DNA from: UBA2897 sp036733925
GTDB taxonomy: Bacteria > Bacillota > Negativicutes > Selenomonadales > Selenomonadaceae
DNA length: 49,085 nt
Reading direction: 5' to 3'
Assembly: GCA_036733925.1 (NCBI GenBank)
Contig: DAIMZO010000016.1
Coordinates: 1-49,085, forward strand
Below the pieces are notes generated by a model that was given only the letters and a program-made list of their open reading frames with translations, did not search any database and had not been told where the DNA came from. The translations under genes were made by a program, and so were the position numbers. Of this stretch, positions 1 to 7,930 are shown in pieces. Position 1 is the first letter of the stretch; each line of letters starts with the position of its first letter.

Positions 1-150
1 CAAATAAACACCCGGTCCATCCAATTCATTTTCATAGTCTTGTATATTTTCTTTTGCTACTCGAATGGCAGATATCTTGGATGAGTCACTGCTCATCGTA
101 ACTGTACCGTTATAGGTACCATCTGCTAAATAAATTTTCAGGCCGCGCAT
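1..150 (-). CDS. GIY-YIG nuclease family protein, N-terminal part (runs off the left edge)
   Basis: Fifty codons are visible from an ATG at 150, starting MRGLKIYLADG and ending in the window with LDGPGVYL. That ending matches the beginning of a GIY-YIG nuclease core, and the preceding short beta-rich lead is typical of single-domain GIY-YIG proteins that carry a DUF4357-like tail. A good ribosome site (CTAAGGAG) precedes the ATG. The gene and its upstream 130 bases are clearly more AT-rich than the genes to the right, which suggests recent acquisition. The catalytic Arg and Glu would lie outside the window, so activity cannot be judged. Family assignment rests on a short stretch. Confidence 0.55.
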   Translation of the reverse strand, partial: MRGLKIYLADGTYNGTVTMSSDSSKISAIRVAKENIQDYENELDGPGVYL

Positions 151-279
151 AGGCCCTCACTCCTTAGATTTCTTAGTTGAATTGTTGACTTGCTGCATTT
201 TATGGTTTCCCAATTTCACTTTTCTTTCGTGCGATATGGAAATAAGGCAATTCTTTCTTCAACATTTCTTCACGCCCAT

Positions 280-1650
280 TCATTGGATTTTTGACAAGCA
301 TACCACGGTCTCGACGTGGGAGGTCTGGGGGAACATGTCTACGGGCTGGATTTTCTGGGGGTGGTAGCCGAGGGAGGCGAGGATGGCGAGGTCGCGGGCC
401 AGGCTTGCGGGGTTGCAGGAGACGTAGACGATGCGCTCGGGGTTCATTTCAGCAAAAGTCTTGAGGACGATGGGTGTGCAGCCCGCACGCGGCGGATCGA
501 CGACGATGACGTCTGGGCGTACGCCTTGGCGGTAGAGCTGCGGCATAACGCGGGTCGCGTCACCGACGAGGAATTCCGCGTTCTTGACATGGTTGTCGCG
601 TGCGTTGCGTTTCGCGTCCTCGATGGCCGGCTTCACGATCTCGATGCCGTAGACCTTCGCCGCTTTCTGCGCGAGGAACAGGCTGATGGTTCCCGTCCCG
701 CAATAGGCATCAATGACGGTCTCCCCGCCGTGCAGGTTCGCGAACTCGAGCGCTTTGCGATAGAGGACTTCGGCCTGTTCGGTATTCACCTGGAAGAAGG
801 AACGCGGCGAGATATGGAATTTCAGCCGCCCAATGCGGTCGAGGATGGTCGGCTTGCCCCAGAGCAGCTTCGTCTCGCGCCCCATGATGACGTTGTTGTG
901 GTAGGTCTGGATATTCTGCTGGACGCTGACGAGGTTCGGCAGTTTCGCGCGGAGCAGCTTGACGAACTCGCGCTCGCGCGGCAGATGCTCGACTGCCGTG
1001 ACGAGGCAGACCATGAGCTCGTCGCCGAGACCGACACGGCCGACGACATGACGCAGAACGCCGGTATGCCGATCCTCATCGTAGACGGAGATATGGAGCT
1101 CTGCCGCGACATCACGCACGGCATTGACGATCTCGTTGTTGCCCTGCTTCTGGATATGGCAGTCCTCGGTATCGATGATGCGGTGCGAGCCGCGCGCAAA
1201 GCAGCCGATGATGGTCTTCCCCTTCTCGCGGCCGACCGGAAACTGCATCTTGTTGCGGTAGTTCCACGGCGATACGGCGCCGATGGTCGGCTCGACATAG
1301 GCGTCCGGTATCTTGCCGATGCGCGTGACCGCGTCGATGACCTGCTGGCGCTTCACCTTGAGCTGCGCCATGTAGCCCAAATGTTGGAGCTGGCAGCCGC
1401 CGCAGTCCTCGTAAATCGGACAGACGGGCTCCACGCGGTCGCCGCTCTTGCGCACGATTTTGAGCAACTGGCCGCTGGCGTATGTCTTCTTGGCGTCCTC
1501 GATCTGCACGCGGACCTCTTCGCCGGGCAGCGCGCCGCGTACGAACACGGTAAACGTATCGACTTTGCCGACCCCCTCGCCGGACGTGCCGAGCGACTGG
1601 ATGGCAATCGTATACGCTTTTCCCTTTTCGACAGGAACTTTATGTTTCAT
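280..1650 (-). CDS. rlmD: 23S rRNA (uracil-5-)-methyltransferase, RlmD/RumA family
   Basis: A 456-residue SAM-dependent methyltransferase that makes 5-methyluridine in 23S rRNA (the family includes RlmD and the Gram-positive RlmCD). An N-terminal TRAM RNA-binding domain covers roughly residues 1-60. The [4Fe-4S] cysteines are present as CPIYEDCGGC (CX5CX2C), with a later Cys in TEDCH. The SAM site is DAYCGTGTISLFLA, followed by VVDPPRAGC, and the catalytic Cys lies in VSCNPASLARDL. Length is normal for the family. It is the last gene but one of a long minus-strand run. The ORF stops right after the VETVVCLSKIQ end, without the short C-terminal tail seen in many Firmicutes homologues. Exact target uridine(s) cannot be told from sequence. 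Confidence 0.93.
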   Translation of the reverse strand: MKHKVPVEKGKAYTIAIQSLGTSGEGVGKVDTFTVFVRGALPGEEVRVQIEDAKKTYASGQLLKIVRKSGDRVEPVCPIYEDCGGCQLQHLGYMAQLKVKRQQVIDAVTRIGKIPDAYVEPTIGAVSPWNYRNKMQFPVGREKGKTIIGCFARGSHRIIDTEDCHIQKQGNNEIVNAVRDVAAELHISVYDEDRHTGVLRHVVGRVGLGDELMVCLVTAVEHLPREREFVKLLRAKLPNLVSVQQNIQTYHNNVIMGRETKLLWGKPTILDRIGRLKFHISPRSFFQVNTEQAEVLYRKALEFANLHGGETVIDAYCGTGTISLFLAQKAAKVYGIEIVKPAIEDAKRNARDNHVKNAEFLVGDATRVMPQLYRQGVRPDVIVVDPPRAGCTPIVLKTFAEMNPERIVYVSCNPASLARDLAILASLGYHPQKIQPVDMFPQTSHVETVVCLSKIQ

Positions 1651-1688
1651 GCGTCTCCGCTCTCTTTCTTTATGCTGTATCTACTGCC

Positions 1689-2360
1689 TTATTTCTTCTG
1701 GAACGAAACTTTCTCGAAGAGCTCCATCGGATGCGCGAGCAGAACCTTCGCCCCATGCTCGAGCAGCTCTTCCTTCGTGCGGAAGCCCCAGAGCACGCCG
1801 ATTGGCAGGAACCCGGCGTTGACCGCTGTATCCATATCGACGCTCGTATCGCCGAAATAGGCGACGCGGTCCGGGCTCACCCCGTATTCCTCCGCCATCA
1901 TCAAGACCTTCGTCGGATCCGGCTTGACGGGCAGCGGTGGGCGGTCACCCATGACGATGGAGAACGTATCCTTCGGGAACAGCTGTGCGATGATCTCATC
2001 GGCCGCCATCTGATGCTTGTTCGTGCAGACGCCGCACGGGATGCCCATGCCCTTCAGCCGGTTCAGCACTTCCTGTACGCCGTCAAAAGCCTTCGTATGG
2101 CTCCGGTGCTTTTCGTAGATGCCCTGATATTTCTTCAAGGCCGTATCGACGAAAGCCGGGTCTTTCGCGCGGTCGGCTGGCAGTGCGCGTTCCACGAGCT
2201 TTTTTGAGCCATTGCCGAGGAAATAGCGGTATTCCGCAAGCTCATGCTGCGGAATACCGTAATCCTCGAGCATTTCATTGACGCTGATGGCCAGATCCTC
2301 GAGGGAATCGACGAGCGTCCCGTCGAGATCAAAGATTGCTGCCTGATATGTTTTCTCCAT
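1689..2360 (-). CDS. HAD-superfamily phosphatase, phosphoglycolate phosphatase-like
   Basis: A 223-residue HAD hydrolase of subfamily IA. Motif I is FDLDGTLVDS with the nucleophile and acid/base aspartates, motif II is the Thr of VCTNKH, motif III is the Lys of VKPDPTKV and motif IV is YFGDTSVDMDTA. The helical cap between motifs I and II fits the Gph/PGP type, but substrate specificity in this family cannot be inferred. The ATG at 2360 is preferred over that at 2366 because AGGAG lies 9 bases upstream of the former and only 3 from the latter. It sits between the metallopeptidase gene and rlmD on the same strand and is probably co-transcribed. Confidence 0.85.
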   Translation of the reverse strand: MEKTYQAAIFDLDGTLVDSLEDLAISVNEMLEDYGIPQHELAEYRYFLGNGSKKLVERALPADRAKDPAFVDTALKKYQGIYEKHRSHTKAFDGVQEVLNRLKGMGIPCGVCTNKHQMAADEIIAQLFPKDTFSIVMGDRPPLPVKPDPTKVLMMAEEYGVSPDRVAYFGDTSVDMDTAVNAGFLPIGVLWGFRTKEELLEHGAKVLLAHPMELFEKVSFQKK

Positions 2361-2395
2361 AATCATCTGCTCCTATCAAATAACAAGATATCGGT

Positions 2396-4045
2396 TCAAA
2401 AGCCCCGCATCCAACTCGCCATGAATTGCTGCGCGAACTGCCCGGACGATACGCCATAGACCGACTGGAAAGCCTTTTCCGCATTCTGCGTCTGCTGCAT
2501 GGCCTTCAGATACCGCGCGTAGCTGCTCCAACCGTACTTCGTGTTGAGCTCGAGGCAAGCGAGCTCGGAAAGGGCCGAGACCGTTTCGTCGCCGAGGCTC
2601 TCCACTGCCTCCTGATAGCTTTTATCCGAAGCGATAGAATGGAGTTCCGGGATACGTCCGGCCTGCTGCAGCTTGATGCGCCATGTCCGATGATACGCAG
2701 CCATATCGCCTGCGCCCATCTCGACGACCCGGCGGGTGCCGAACAGATAGCCCATGCCGCGCGTGAGCCAGGCAATGTCTTTTTCTTTCACTGTCTGTCC
2801 GCTAATCTCGGCCGAAGCCGCGCGCAGGACGAGCACAGCGGAACTAAATGACAGCTGCCGGGAGTCGCCGAGCTGCGAGGCGTTGACGAGGATCGTGCTG
2901 CCATTCTCAATCCAGAGGCTTGACGCGGCGAGCTCCTTCGCCTTCTTCTCGTCGATGTCGAGGGCCTGCATTGCCGCTTTCTCAAGATCCGCCTTATCCT
3001 TCGCGAGGATCATGTCGTACTCGCCATGCCAGCGCATGCCCATCTGCCGCGCTAGGAGTTGCTGGGATGCAGTGAGCTCCCGTTGGAGCTCCTGAGGGAG
3101 CGTCCCCGATACGCCATCCCGGGCCGTGATACTTACCTGCGCGCCAGCCGTCTGCTCTTGCACCCGCCACGCGGAAAACTCCTGCAGGAAGGTGCCGAGC
3201 GGAAGCCCGAACGTCTGCTCAAACGCCTGCGCGCCGGAATCAGAATCGCCGAGCTGCCGGAAATACGCGGCAATCTGCGCGCACTCTTTGCCCTTCGCGT
3301 AATGGTCGAGCAGATAGGCGGTCATGACATCCGCGAGCGAATAGGTGTGGTATTCGCTCGCCATCAGCTTCTGCCGCTGCTCGGCCGTGCAGTGCTGGAT
3401 ATCCTGCGGCTTCGCCGGATGCGGGGCAGTCAGCAGATCATCGAGCGCGTCCTTTTTCCATTTTGCCGCGGAACGGCCGTGCAGACGCTCCGCGACCATG
3501 GCTCCGATGTAGTCCGCGGATCCTTCCTCGAGCCAGAACAAGGCCTGCTCATCGGTATCGTGCCCGCGGCTTAGTTCATATTGCAACTGGTGAAAGAGCT
3601 CATGCCCGGTCGTCGCGTAGTGGTCGCTGCGCGTGTTCATGACGCCCGCAGGCGCGTTGATGGCCGTAACTTGCCGGCTCGCGCCGGTCCACCCCCCAGA
3701 AACGTCCGCAATCTGCTTCGCGTCATCTGCCGACAAATCGAACTCGCGCTGCAAGGTCTGCTGATATGCTTCCTGATTCTCACAGACAAAGACGTCGACC
3801 GCCTGATGGATGGGCGTCCCCATCTGCTCTTCGGCAAGCTGCCGGAATGCATCCGAGGCATCCTGCACCTGCTTCATCGTCGAAGAGGGCACGTTCCCCT
3901 CCGCCCGGATGGAGATGCCGGTTCCCGCACGGCCATAGATCAAATGCTCGAGAGCCATGAGCCCTTCTTTATGATAGACGGCCCCGGCGCCAATGCCGAC
4001 AAGGAACAACAGGCATACTAGCAGTCCCCCGATGATTTTCCGCAC
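2396..4045 (-). CDS. Membrane-anchored zinc metallopeptidase with a tandem degenerate second domain
   Basis: A 549-residue protein starting at GTG 4045 with an N-terminal hydrophobic segment (about residues 5-22), so it is probably an anchored extracytoplasmic enzyme. The first half has a gluzincin-like active site: GHELFHQ (HExxH type) followed by WLEEGSADYIG, whose Glu is the likely third zinc ligand. The second half repeats the architecture: a QMG.. helix start, a hydrophobic block where HELFH should be, WLTRGMGYLFG in place of WLEEGSADYIG, and the same ending (AFQSVYG..FAQQFMASW against AFEQTFG..FLQEFSAW). The second copy therefore lacks all zinc ligands. The protein family is not recognised by name and its substrate is unknown. 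It follows the ABC permease gene by 35 bases. Confidence 0.7.
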   Translation of the reverse strand: MRKIIGGLLVCLLFLVGIGAGAVYHKEGLMALEHLIYGRAGTGISIRAEGNVPSSTMKQVQDASDAFRQLAEEQMGTPIHQAVDVFVCENQEAYQQTLQREFDLSADDAKQIADVSGGWTGASRQVTAINAPAGVMNTRSDHYATTGHELFHQLQYELSRGHDTDEQALFWLEEGSADYIGAMVAERLHGRSAAKWKKDALDDLLTAPHPAKPQDIQHCTAEQRQKLMASEYHTYSLADVMTAYLLDHYAKGKECAQIAAYFRQLGDSDSGAQAFEQTFGLPLGTFLQEFSAWRVQEQTAGAQVSITARDGVSGTLPQELQRELTASQQLLARQMGMRWHGEYDMILAKDKADLEKAAMQALDIDEKKAKELAASSLWIENGSTILVNASQLGDSRQLSFSSAVLVLRAASAEISGQTVKEKDIAWLTRGMGYLFGTRRVVEMGAGDMAAYHRTWRIKLQQAGRIPELHSIASDKSYQEAVESLGDETVSALSELACLELNTKYGWSSYARYLKAMQQTQNAEKAFQSVYGVSSGQFAQQFMASWMRGF

Positions 4046-4080
4046 GCTTCCTCATCTCCTCCGTGCTCCGAAAAATGCGG

Positions 4081-4842
4081 TCAATTCTGTTTCTGCCAGC
4101 GGCAGGTCACCGACTCGACAAAATCGATGCAGCCGAACAGGAACAGCCCGAGCAGGCTCAGCACGACAATGCCCGCATACATATCGAGATAATTGACGCG
4201 CAGCCATGCGTCCATGATGAAATAGCCTATGCCGTACTTCGTGCCAAAGGTCTCCGTGAAGAACAGCACGGAGATTGCCGTCGCCATCGCGACGCGGATG
4301 GCCGTCAGGAACTTCGGCCAGGACGCTGGGAAGATGACCTCGCGGAAAATCTGCCAGAAACTCGCGCCGAGCGAATACAGCGGGTCGTAGGTCTCCTGCG
4401 GCAGGGCACGGATCGCGTCGCGGATTGCGATGACAACCTGGAACACGATAATCAGGAAGATCATGCAGATCTTCGAGATTTCACCAACTCCGGCGAGCAG
4501 CATCAGGATCGGCAGCAGAGCGATTTTCGGGATTGGGTAGGTCAGGTAGACGACTGGCGCGAGATAGCGGTCTGCCTTCTTGAAATAGCCCATGATGACG
4601 CCGAGCGGGAAACCGACGGTCACCGCAAACGCGAGCCCCGCCACGATACGCCAGAGGCTGTAGATTCCGTGAATGGCAATCGCCGAGGTGAAGATCCGCG
4701 CGAGCCGCTCAAAGACCTTTCCCGGCGTCGGGATGATCGGCAGCCGAGCGAGCTCCGCAATCAGCAGCCAAGCCGCGAGCAGGAAAACGGCGCCGAGGAA
4801 ATACGACAGCAACACGCGCTGCGTCTTCTGTAATTCATGCAT
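4081..4842 (-). CDS. ABC importer permease, SsuC/TauC/ThiX-type
   Basis: A 253-residue BPD_transp_1-type permease with six predicted membrane segments. The EAA-like cytoplasmic loop is visible as the region around YSLGASFWQIFREVIFPASWP (EAA/G signature, split by family variation), and it contacts the ATPase. Start chosen at ATG 4842, with GGAGG seven bases upstream; the longer reading frame upstream lies in the ATPase gene. Its first 8 bases overlap the end of the ATPase gene, indicating translational coupling. With the next two genes it forms a complete importer of the NMT1/THI5/SsuA class (sulfonate, taurine, pyrimidine or related small solutes). Substrate cannot be assigned. Confidence 0.88.
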   Translation of the reverse strand: MHELQKTQRVLLSYFLGAVFLLAAWLLIAELARLPIIPTPGKVFERLARIFTSAIAIHGIYSLWRIVAGLAFAVTVGFPLGVIMGYFKKADRYLAPVVYLTYPIPKIALLPILMLLAGVGEISKICMIFLIIVFQVVIAIRDAIRALPQETYDPLYSLGASFWQIFREVIFPASWPKFLTAIRVAMATAISVLFFTETFGTKYGIGYFIMDAWLRVNYLDMYAGIVVLSLLGLFLFGCIDFVESVTCRWQKQN

Positions 4843-5608
4843 GGCCGTTCCTCCCTCCCCGCATCGCCTTGATCTTCTCGCGGAGCTCCCGTCCCATCGC
4901 CGTGAACGCCGGCGTATTCCGCTTCTCGCCGTCCCCGGCCAGCGGATTGTCGAGGATCTCCGCAATCCGGCCGGGATGCGGCTGCATCAAGAGAATCTTG
5001 CCGCCGAGATACAGGGCCTCCTCGACGTAATGCGTGACAAGCATGGTCGTGACCCGCGACTGCTGCCAGAGGCGCAGGAACACCTCCTGCATCTCCTCGC
5101 GTGTGATCGCATCCAGCGCGGAGAATGGTTCGTCCATCAAGAGGATATCCGGCTGCAGCAGGAACATGCGCGCAAGCGATATGCGCTGCTGTTGTCCGCC
5201 CGAGAGCTCCGCCGGATAGCGTTTCAGCAGATCCTGCAGGCCGAGTTTTCCGCATAGCGCATGAAAAGCCTCTTCGTCGATCTTCTCATGCCGGATCTTG
5301 CAGCCGAGCCGGATATTTTCCTCGGCCGTGCGCCATGGCAGCAGACCGTAGCTCTGCGGCATGAAGCCGATGCATTTTTTCTTCGGGGCGACCGCCGCGC
5401 CGTCGATCGTGATGGAGCCTTGCAGATGCTCTTTCGGCAGCAGGCCCGCGATGGCTTTCAGGAGGGTCGACTTCCCGCAGCCGGATGGCCCTATGATGGC
5501 ACAAACCGTCCCTTTCGGGACGGTCAGGCTCACATCCTCGAGCGTCCGGACAGGCGCCGTTTTCCCCTGCCCGCGATAGGCAAAGGACAGATGCTTGATT
5601 TCAATCAT
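4835..5608 (-). CDS. ABC importer ATP-binding subunit, SsuB/TauB/ThiZ-type
   Basis: A 257-residue nucleotide-binding subunit. Walker A is GPSGCGKST, the Q-loop lies in FMPQSYGLLPW, the ABC signature is LSGGQQQR, Walker B is ILLMDEPFSALD and the switch His is in VTHYVEEAL. The C-terminal part is short, without a regulatory domain, as in the nitrate/sulfonate/taurine family. It is placed between the substrate-binding protein and the permease, overlapping the permease start by 8 bases. It energises import through the permease encoded downstream. Confidence 0.92.
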   Translation of the reverse strand: MIEIKHLSFAYRGQGKTAPVRTLEDVSLTVPKGTVCAIIGPSGCGKSTLLKAIAGLLPKEHLQGSITIDGAAVAPKKKCIGFMPQSYGLLPWRTAEENIRLGCKIRHEKIDEEAFHALCGKLGLQDLLKRYPAELSGGQQQRISLARMFLLQPDILLMDEPFSALDAITREEMQEVFLRLWQQSRVTTMLVTHYVEEALYLGGKILLMQPHPGRIAEILDNPLAGDGEKRNTPAFTAMGRELREKIKAMRGGRNGHA

Positions 5609-5657
5609 ACGTTTTTCTTAATCCTTCCTCATCTTCAGCGTTTCCTTTTCTCAAAGC

Positions 5658-6611
5658 TCACGGGAGAAGATTCTGGACAATCTCTTTGTAATCGAACGAG
5701 GAATGGATGAGGCCCTTGTCGACCAGCCATTTGATGCAGTCATTGACATCGCTGTCCTTCGGCAGGGCGGCTTTCTGATATTTCGGCAGCTTCAACGCCT
5801 CTTTCGTGCCATCCGAGAAACCGGATTTCTCGATGACCATATCCATGTATTCATCCTGCGGCGTGTTGTTCAGATAGTCGACGGCCTTGTTGTAGGCGCG
5901 GTACATCGCGCGGATGGACGCGAGCTTGTCGTCCGCTGCCTTCTGCGTGAACACGATGACGCCCGGATTGATGCCGAGGTCATCCGAGCCCTCGACGAGC
6001 TTGCAGCCATTGTGGATGGCGATGCTCGCCATCGGCTCCGGCAACGTGGCCGCCGCGAGCTTGCCGTTCTGCAGCATCTCGAGGCGCGTCGGGATCTGCG
6101 GGATGATGACCTTGTTGATGTCATCGCCCGTCATGTTCTCCTTCGCAAGAATCTGATCCGTCACGTACTCGATAATCGTATTCCGCGAGACGGATACATC
6201 CTTGCCCTTGAGGTCTTTGACGCTGCTGATGTTCTCGCCCTTGCCCGCTACGAGCTTATAGCTGCCATCCGTGCGGGATGTCACCTTGACATCGAAGCCG
6301 CCGTCCTTCGCAAAGGCAGCCGCGAGCATATCGGAGACCGCGCCGTCGAGATTGCCACTCTGCAAAGCGCTGTCGCGATCCATCGCGCTCTTGAACTGCT
6401 GGATGTTGACCTTGACGCCCTCTTCTTCGAAATAGCCCTTTTCCTGCGCGACGAGGAATGGGATGGAATCCGTATCCGGCATCAGGCCGATTGTAATCTC
6501 CGGTTTATCTTTCTTGGCATTCCCGTTCGATGATGAAGCCGGCGCGTTCCCGCATCCAGCGAGTACCCCCAGCACCAGGATCGACAGCAAAAGGACAATC
6601 CACTTTTTCAT
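5658..6611 (-). CDS. ABC importer substrate-binding lipoprotein, NMT1/THI5-like
   Basis: A 317-residue solute-binding protein with a lipoprotein signal: basic start MKKW, hydrophobic core, lipobox LAGC with the modified Cys near residue 21, then a Ser/Asn-rich linker. The mature part has the NMT1/SsuA fold signature (IGLMPDTDSIPFLVAQEKGYFEEEGV) and the second-domain segment VKDLKGKDVSVSRNT. ATG 6611 is preferred because the signal peptide begins there; a GTG at 6623 is the alternative. It is first of the importer trio and 65 bases downstream of the coiled-coil gene. The family includes binders of HMP, sulfonates and related compounds, but no residue seen here decides the ligand. Confidence 0.87.
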   Translation of the reverse strand: MKKWIVLLLSILVLGVLAGCGNAPASSSNGNAKKDKPEITIGLMPDTDSIPFLVAQEKGYFEEEGVKVNIQQFKSAMDRDSALQSGNLDGAVSDMLAAAFAKDGGFDVKVTSRTDGSYKLVAGKGENISSVKDLKGKDVSVSRNTIIEYVTDQILAKENMTGDDINKVIIPQIPTRLEMLQNGKLAAATLPEPMASIAIHNGCKLVEGSDDLGINPGVIVFTQKAADDKLASIRAMYRAYNKAVDYLNNTPQDEYMDMVIEKSGFSDGTKEALKLPKYQKAALPKDSDVNDCIKWLVDKGLIHSSFDYKEIVQNLLP

Positions 6612-6676
6612 GACCGTTCCCACTCTCTTTCTTTATCTTTCCATGATTCTTGGATTCTTGATTTTTGTGATCCGTG

Positions 6677-7501
6677 TTATTCGAAAAGGTTCAGCAGCAT
6701 ACCCGCGCCTTTTTTCGCGTAACCGAGAACCTGCTGGATCATGCCTTCGTTTTCATGGTAGGCTTTCTGCGCCTGCTGGGCGACAGCCGCGGCCTGATCC
6801 TTCACCGATCCTGCATTCCCCATCTGGCTGTCCACATTGTCAATCATCGACTGGACCTGCGCAATGGACTGCTGGACTGAGCTCGCCTGCTGGTCTGCCG
6901 CGGACGCCTTCTCGTTGTTCGCGTTGACCTGTGCCTGCCGTTTCTTGTCCTTGCCCGTCACCTTGTCGATGAGTTTGCCGACCGTGCTCTCCGAAGCATC
7001 GTCCTGGATCTGGTCGTTGCGGCCCTGCAGGCGGCTCGACTGTCCCTCGAGCGCTTTCTGCTGCTTTTCAAGCTCCGCGAGCTTTGCCTCGAGCTCCGCT
7101 TTCTGCTGCTTGAGCTCCGCCTGGCTACGCGCCGTTTTCTCCTGCTGGTTCTTCTGCTGCAGTTCCGCGACCTGCCGCTGGCTGTTCGCGAGATCCCGCT
7201 TATCTGCCTGCCAGCCCGCGACAATCATGCCGAGCATGAGCGCTGCGAGGAAGCCGCCAGTCAGGATCACGGCCTTCTTGTGCCGCTTGAACCAGTTTTC
7301 TTTTTTCTTCGCATCGGGGTACGGGCCCTTCTGCGCGTCAAGCGGCGTGAGCCGGCGCACGGCCGGGCGCGCGCCATCCTTCGGCTGCTGCGGGAAAGGC
7401 GGCTGGATTACCGTTTCGTCATCCTGCAGGATCCTCTTCTTGTCCACATCACTTTCCATGCCCTTCTCTATGCGTGGAAGTTTCTGCGTATCTTCGTTCA
7501 T
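6677..7501 (-). CDS. Single-pass membrane protein with a long coiled coil, function unknown
   Basis: A 274-residue protein not recognised as a named family. A basic and Pro-rich cytoplasmic N-terminus of about 70 residues is followed by one membrane helix (around AVILTGGFLAALMLGMIVAGW) preceded by KRHKK. A long Gln/Lys/Glu-rich coiled coil (about residues 105-150) and further helical, Gln/Ala-rich segments follow. The likely topology puts the coiled coil outside the cytoplasm. The start is ATG 7501, which overlaps the stop of the DUF3783 gene as ATGA, so the two are translationally coupled and may work together. Confidence 0.6.
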   Translation of the reverse strand: MNEDTQKLPRIEKGMESDVDKKRILQDDETVIQPPFPQQPKDGARPAVRRLTPLDAQKGPYPDAKKKENWFKRHKKAVILTGGFLAALMLGMIVAGWQADKRDLANSQRQVAELQQKNQQEKTARSQAELKQQKAELEAKLAELEKQQKALEGQSSRLQGRNDQIQDDASESTVGKLIDKVTGKDKKRQAQVNANNEKASAADQQASSVQQSIAQVQSMIDNVDSQMGNAGSVKDQAAAVAQQAQKAYHENEGMIQQVLGYAKKGAGMLLNLFE

Positions 7502-7917
7502 GCTTCTCCCTGCTTCTTCACTTTCTTTTCTTCTTGGGCAACCATATAGGCATGTTCCTTCTGCATCGTCTCGCAGAGGCGCTTGAGCGTCCAAAGCGTA
7601 TTGAATGGCGTAACTACCGACTTGTACGGGATATGCTCGACGCCGTATTCTTTCAGCCGTGCCAGCACCTCGTCGAGACGCTTGCCGCGGACATTCTGCA
7701 GGATCATGACCTCATGCGGGAACGAGAACGTCTCCGCCTCATCCCTTTTCGACGCCCGGAAGCCCTTCATGCCGAGCAGATACCCGACCTTCTCCTGCCA
7801 TGCTTCCTCGGGCAGGACGCGCGTTGCGATGCCGAGGCTGTGCAGGGCGTACTCCGCCTTCTCCCGCTTTTCCTCGTTCTGGAATCCATAGAATAAGACC
7901 TGCTGTTTCTGTTTCAT
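7498..7917 (-). CDS. DUF3783 domain protein
   Basis: A 139-residue protein. The stretch from about residue 65 to 125 (SFPHEVMILQNVRGKRLDE.. to YKSVVTPFNTLWTLKRL) fits DUF3783, a short family of unknown function common in Negativicutes and Clostridia. The N-terminal 60 residues look like a small alpha/beta unit (VLFYGFQNEEKREKAEYAL..). Its stop overlaps the start of the coiled-coil membrane protein gene as ATGA. No catalytic motif is evident, and no function is proposed. Confidence 0.7.
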   Translation of the reverse strand: MKQKQQVLFYGFQNEEKREKAEYALHSLGIATRVLPEEAWQEKVGYLLGMKGFRASKRDEAETFSFPHEVMILQNVRGKRLDEVLARLKEYGVEHIPYKSVVTPFNTLWTLKRLCETMQKEHAYMVAQEEKKVKKQGEA

Positions 7918-7930
7918 CGCTGCACTCCGC

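Noticed and set aside
200..301. Minus-strand ORF of 33 codons between rlmD and the GIY-YIG gene
   Set aside because: Overlaps the rlmD end, has no ribosome site and resembles no known protein; could be a degraded rlmD tail but cannot be supported.
316..1860. Long plus-strand ORF (514 codons) opposite rlmD
   Set aside because: Antisense shadow of a G+C-rich gene; Asp/Arg/Leu/Val-rich translation with no family features, while the minus strand encodes a clear RlmD.
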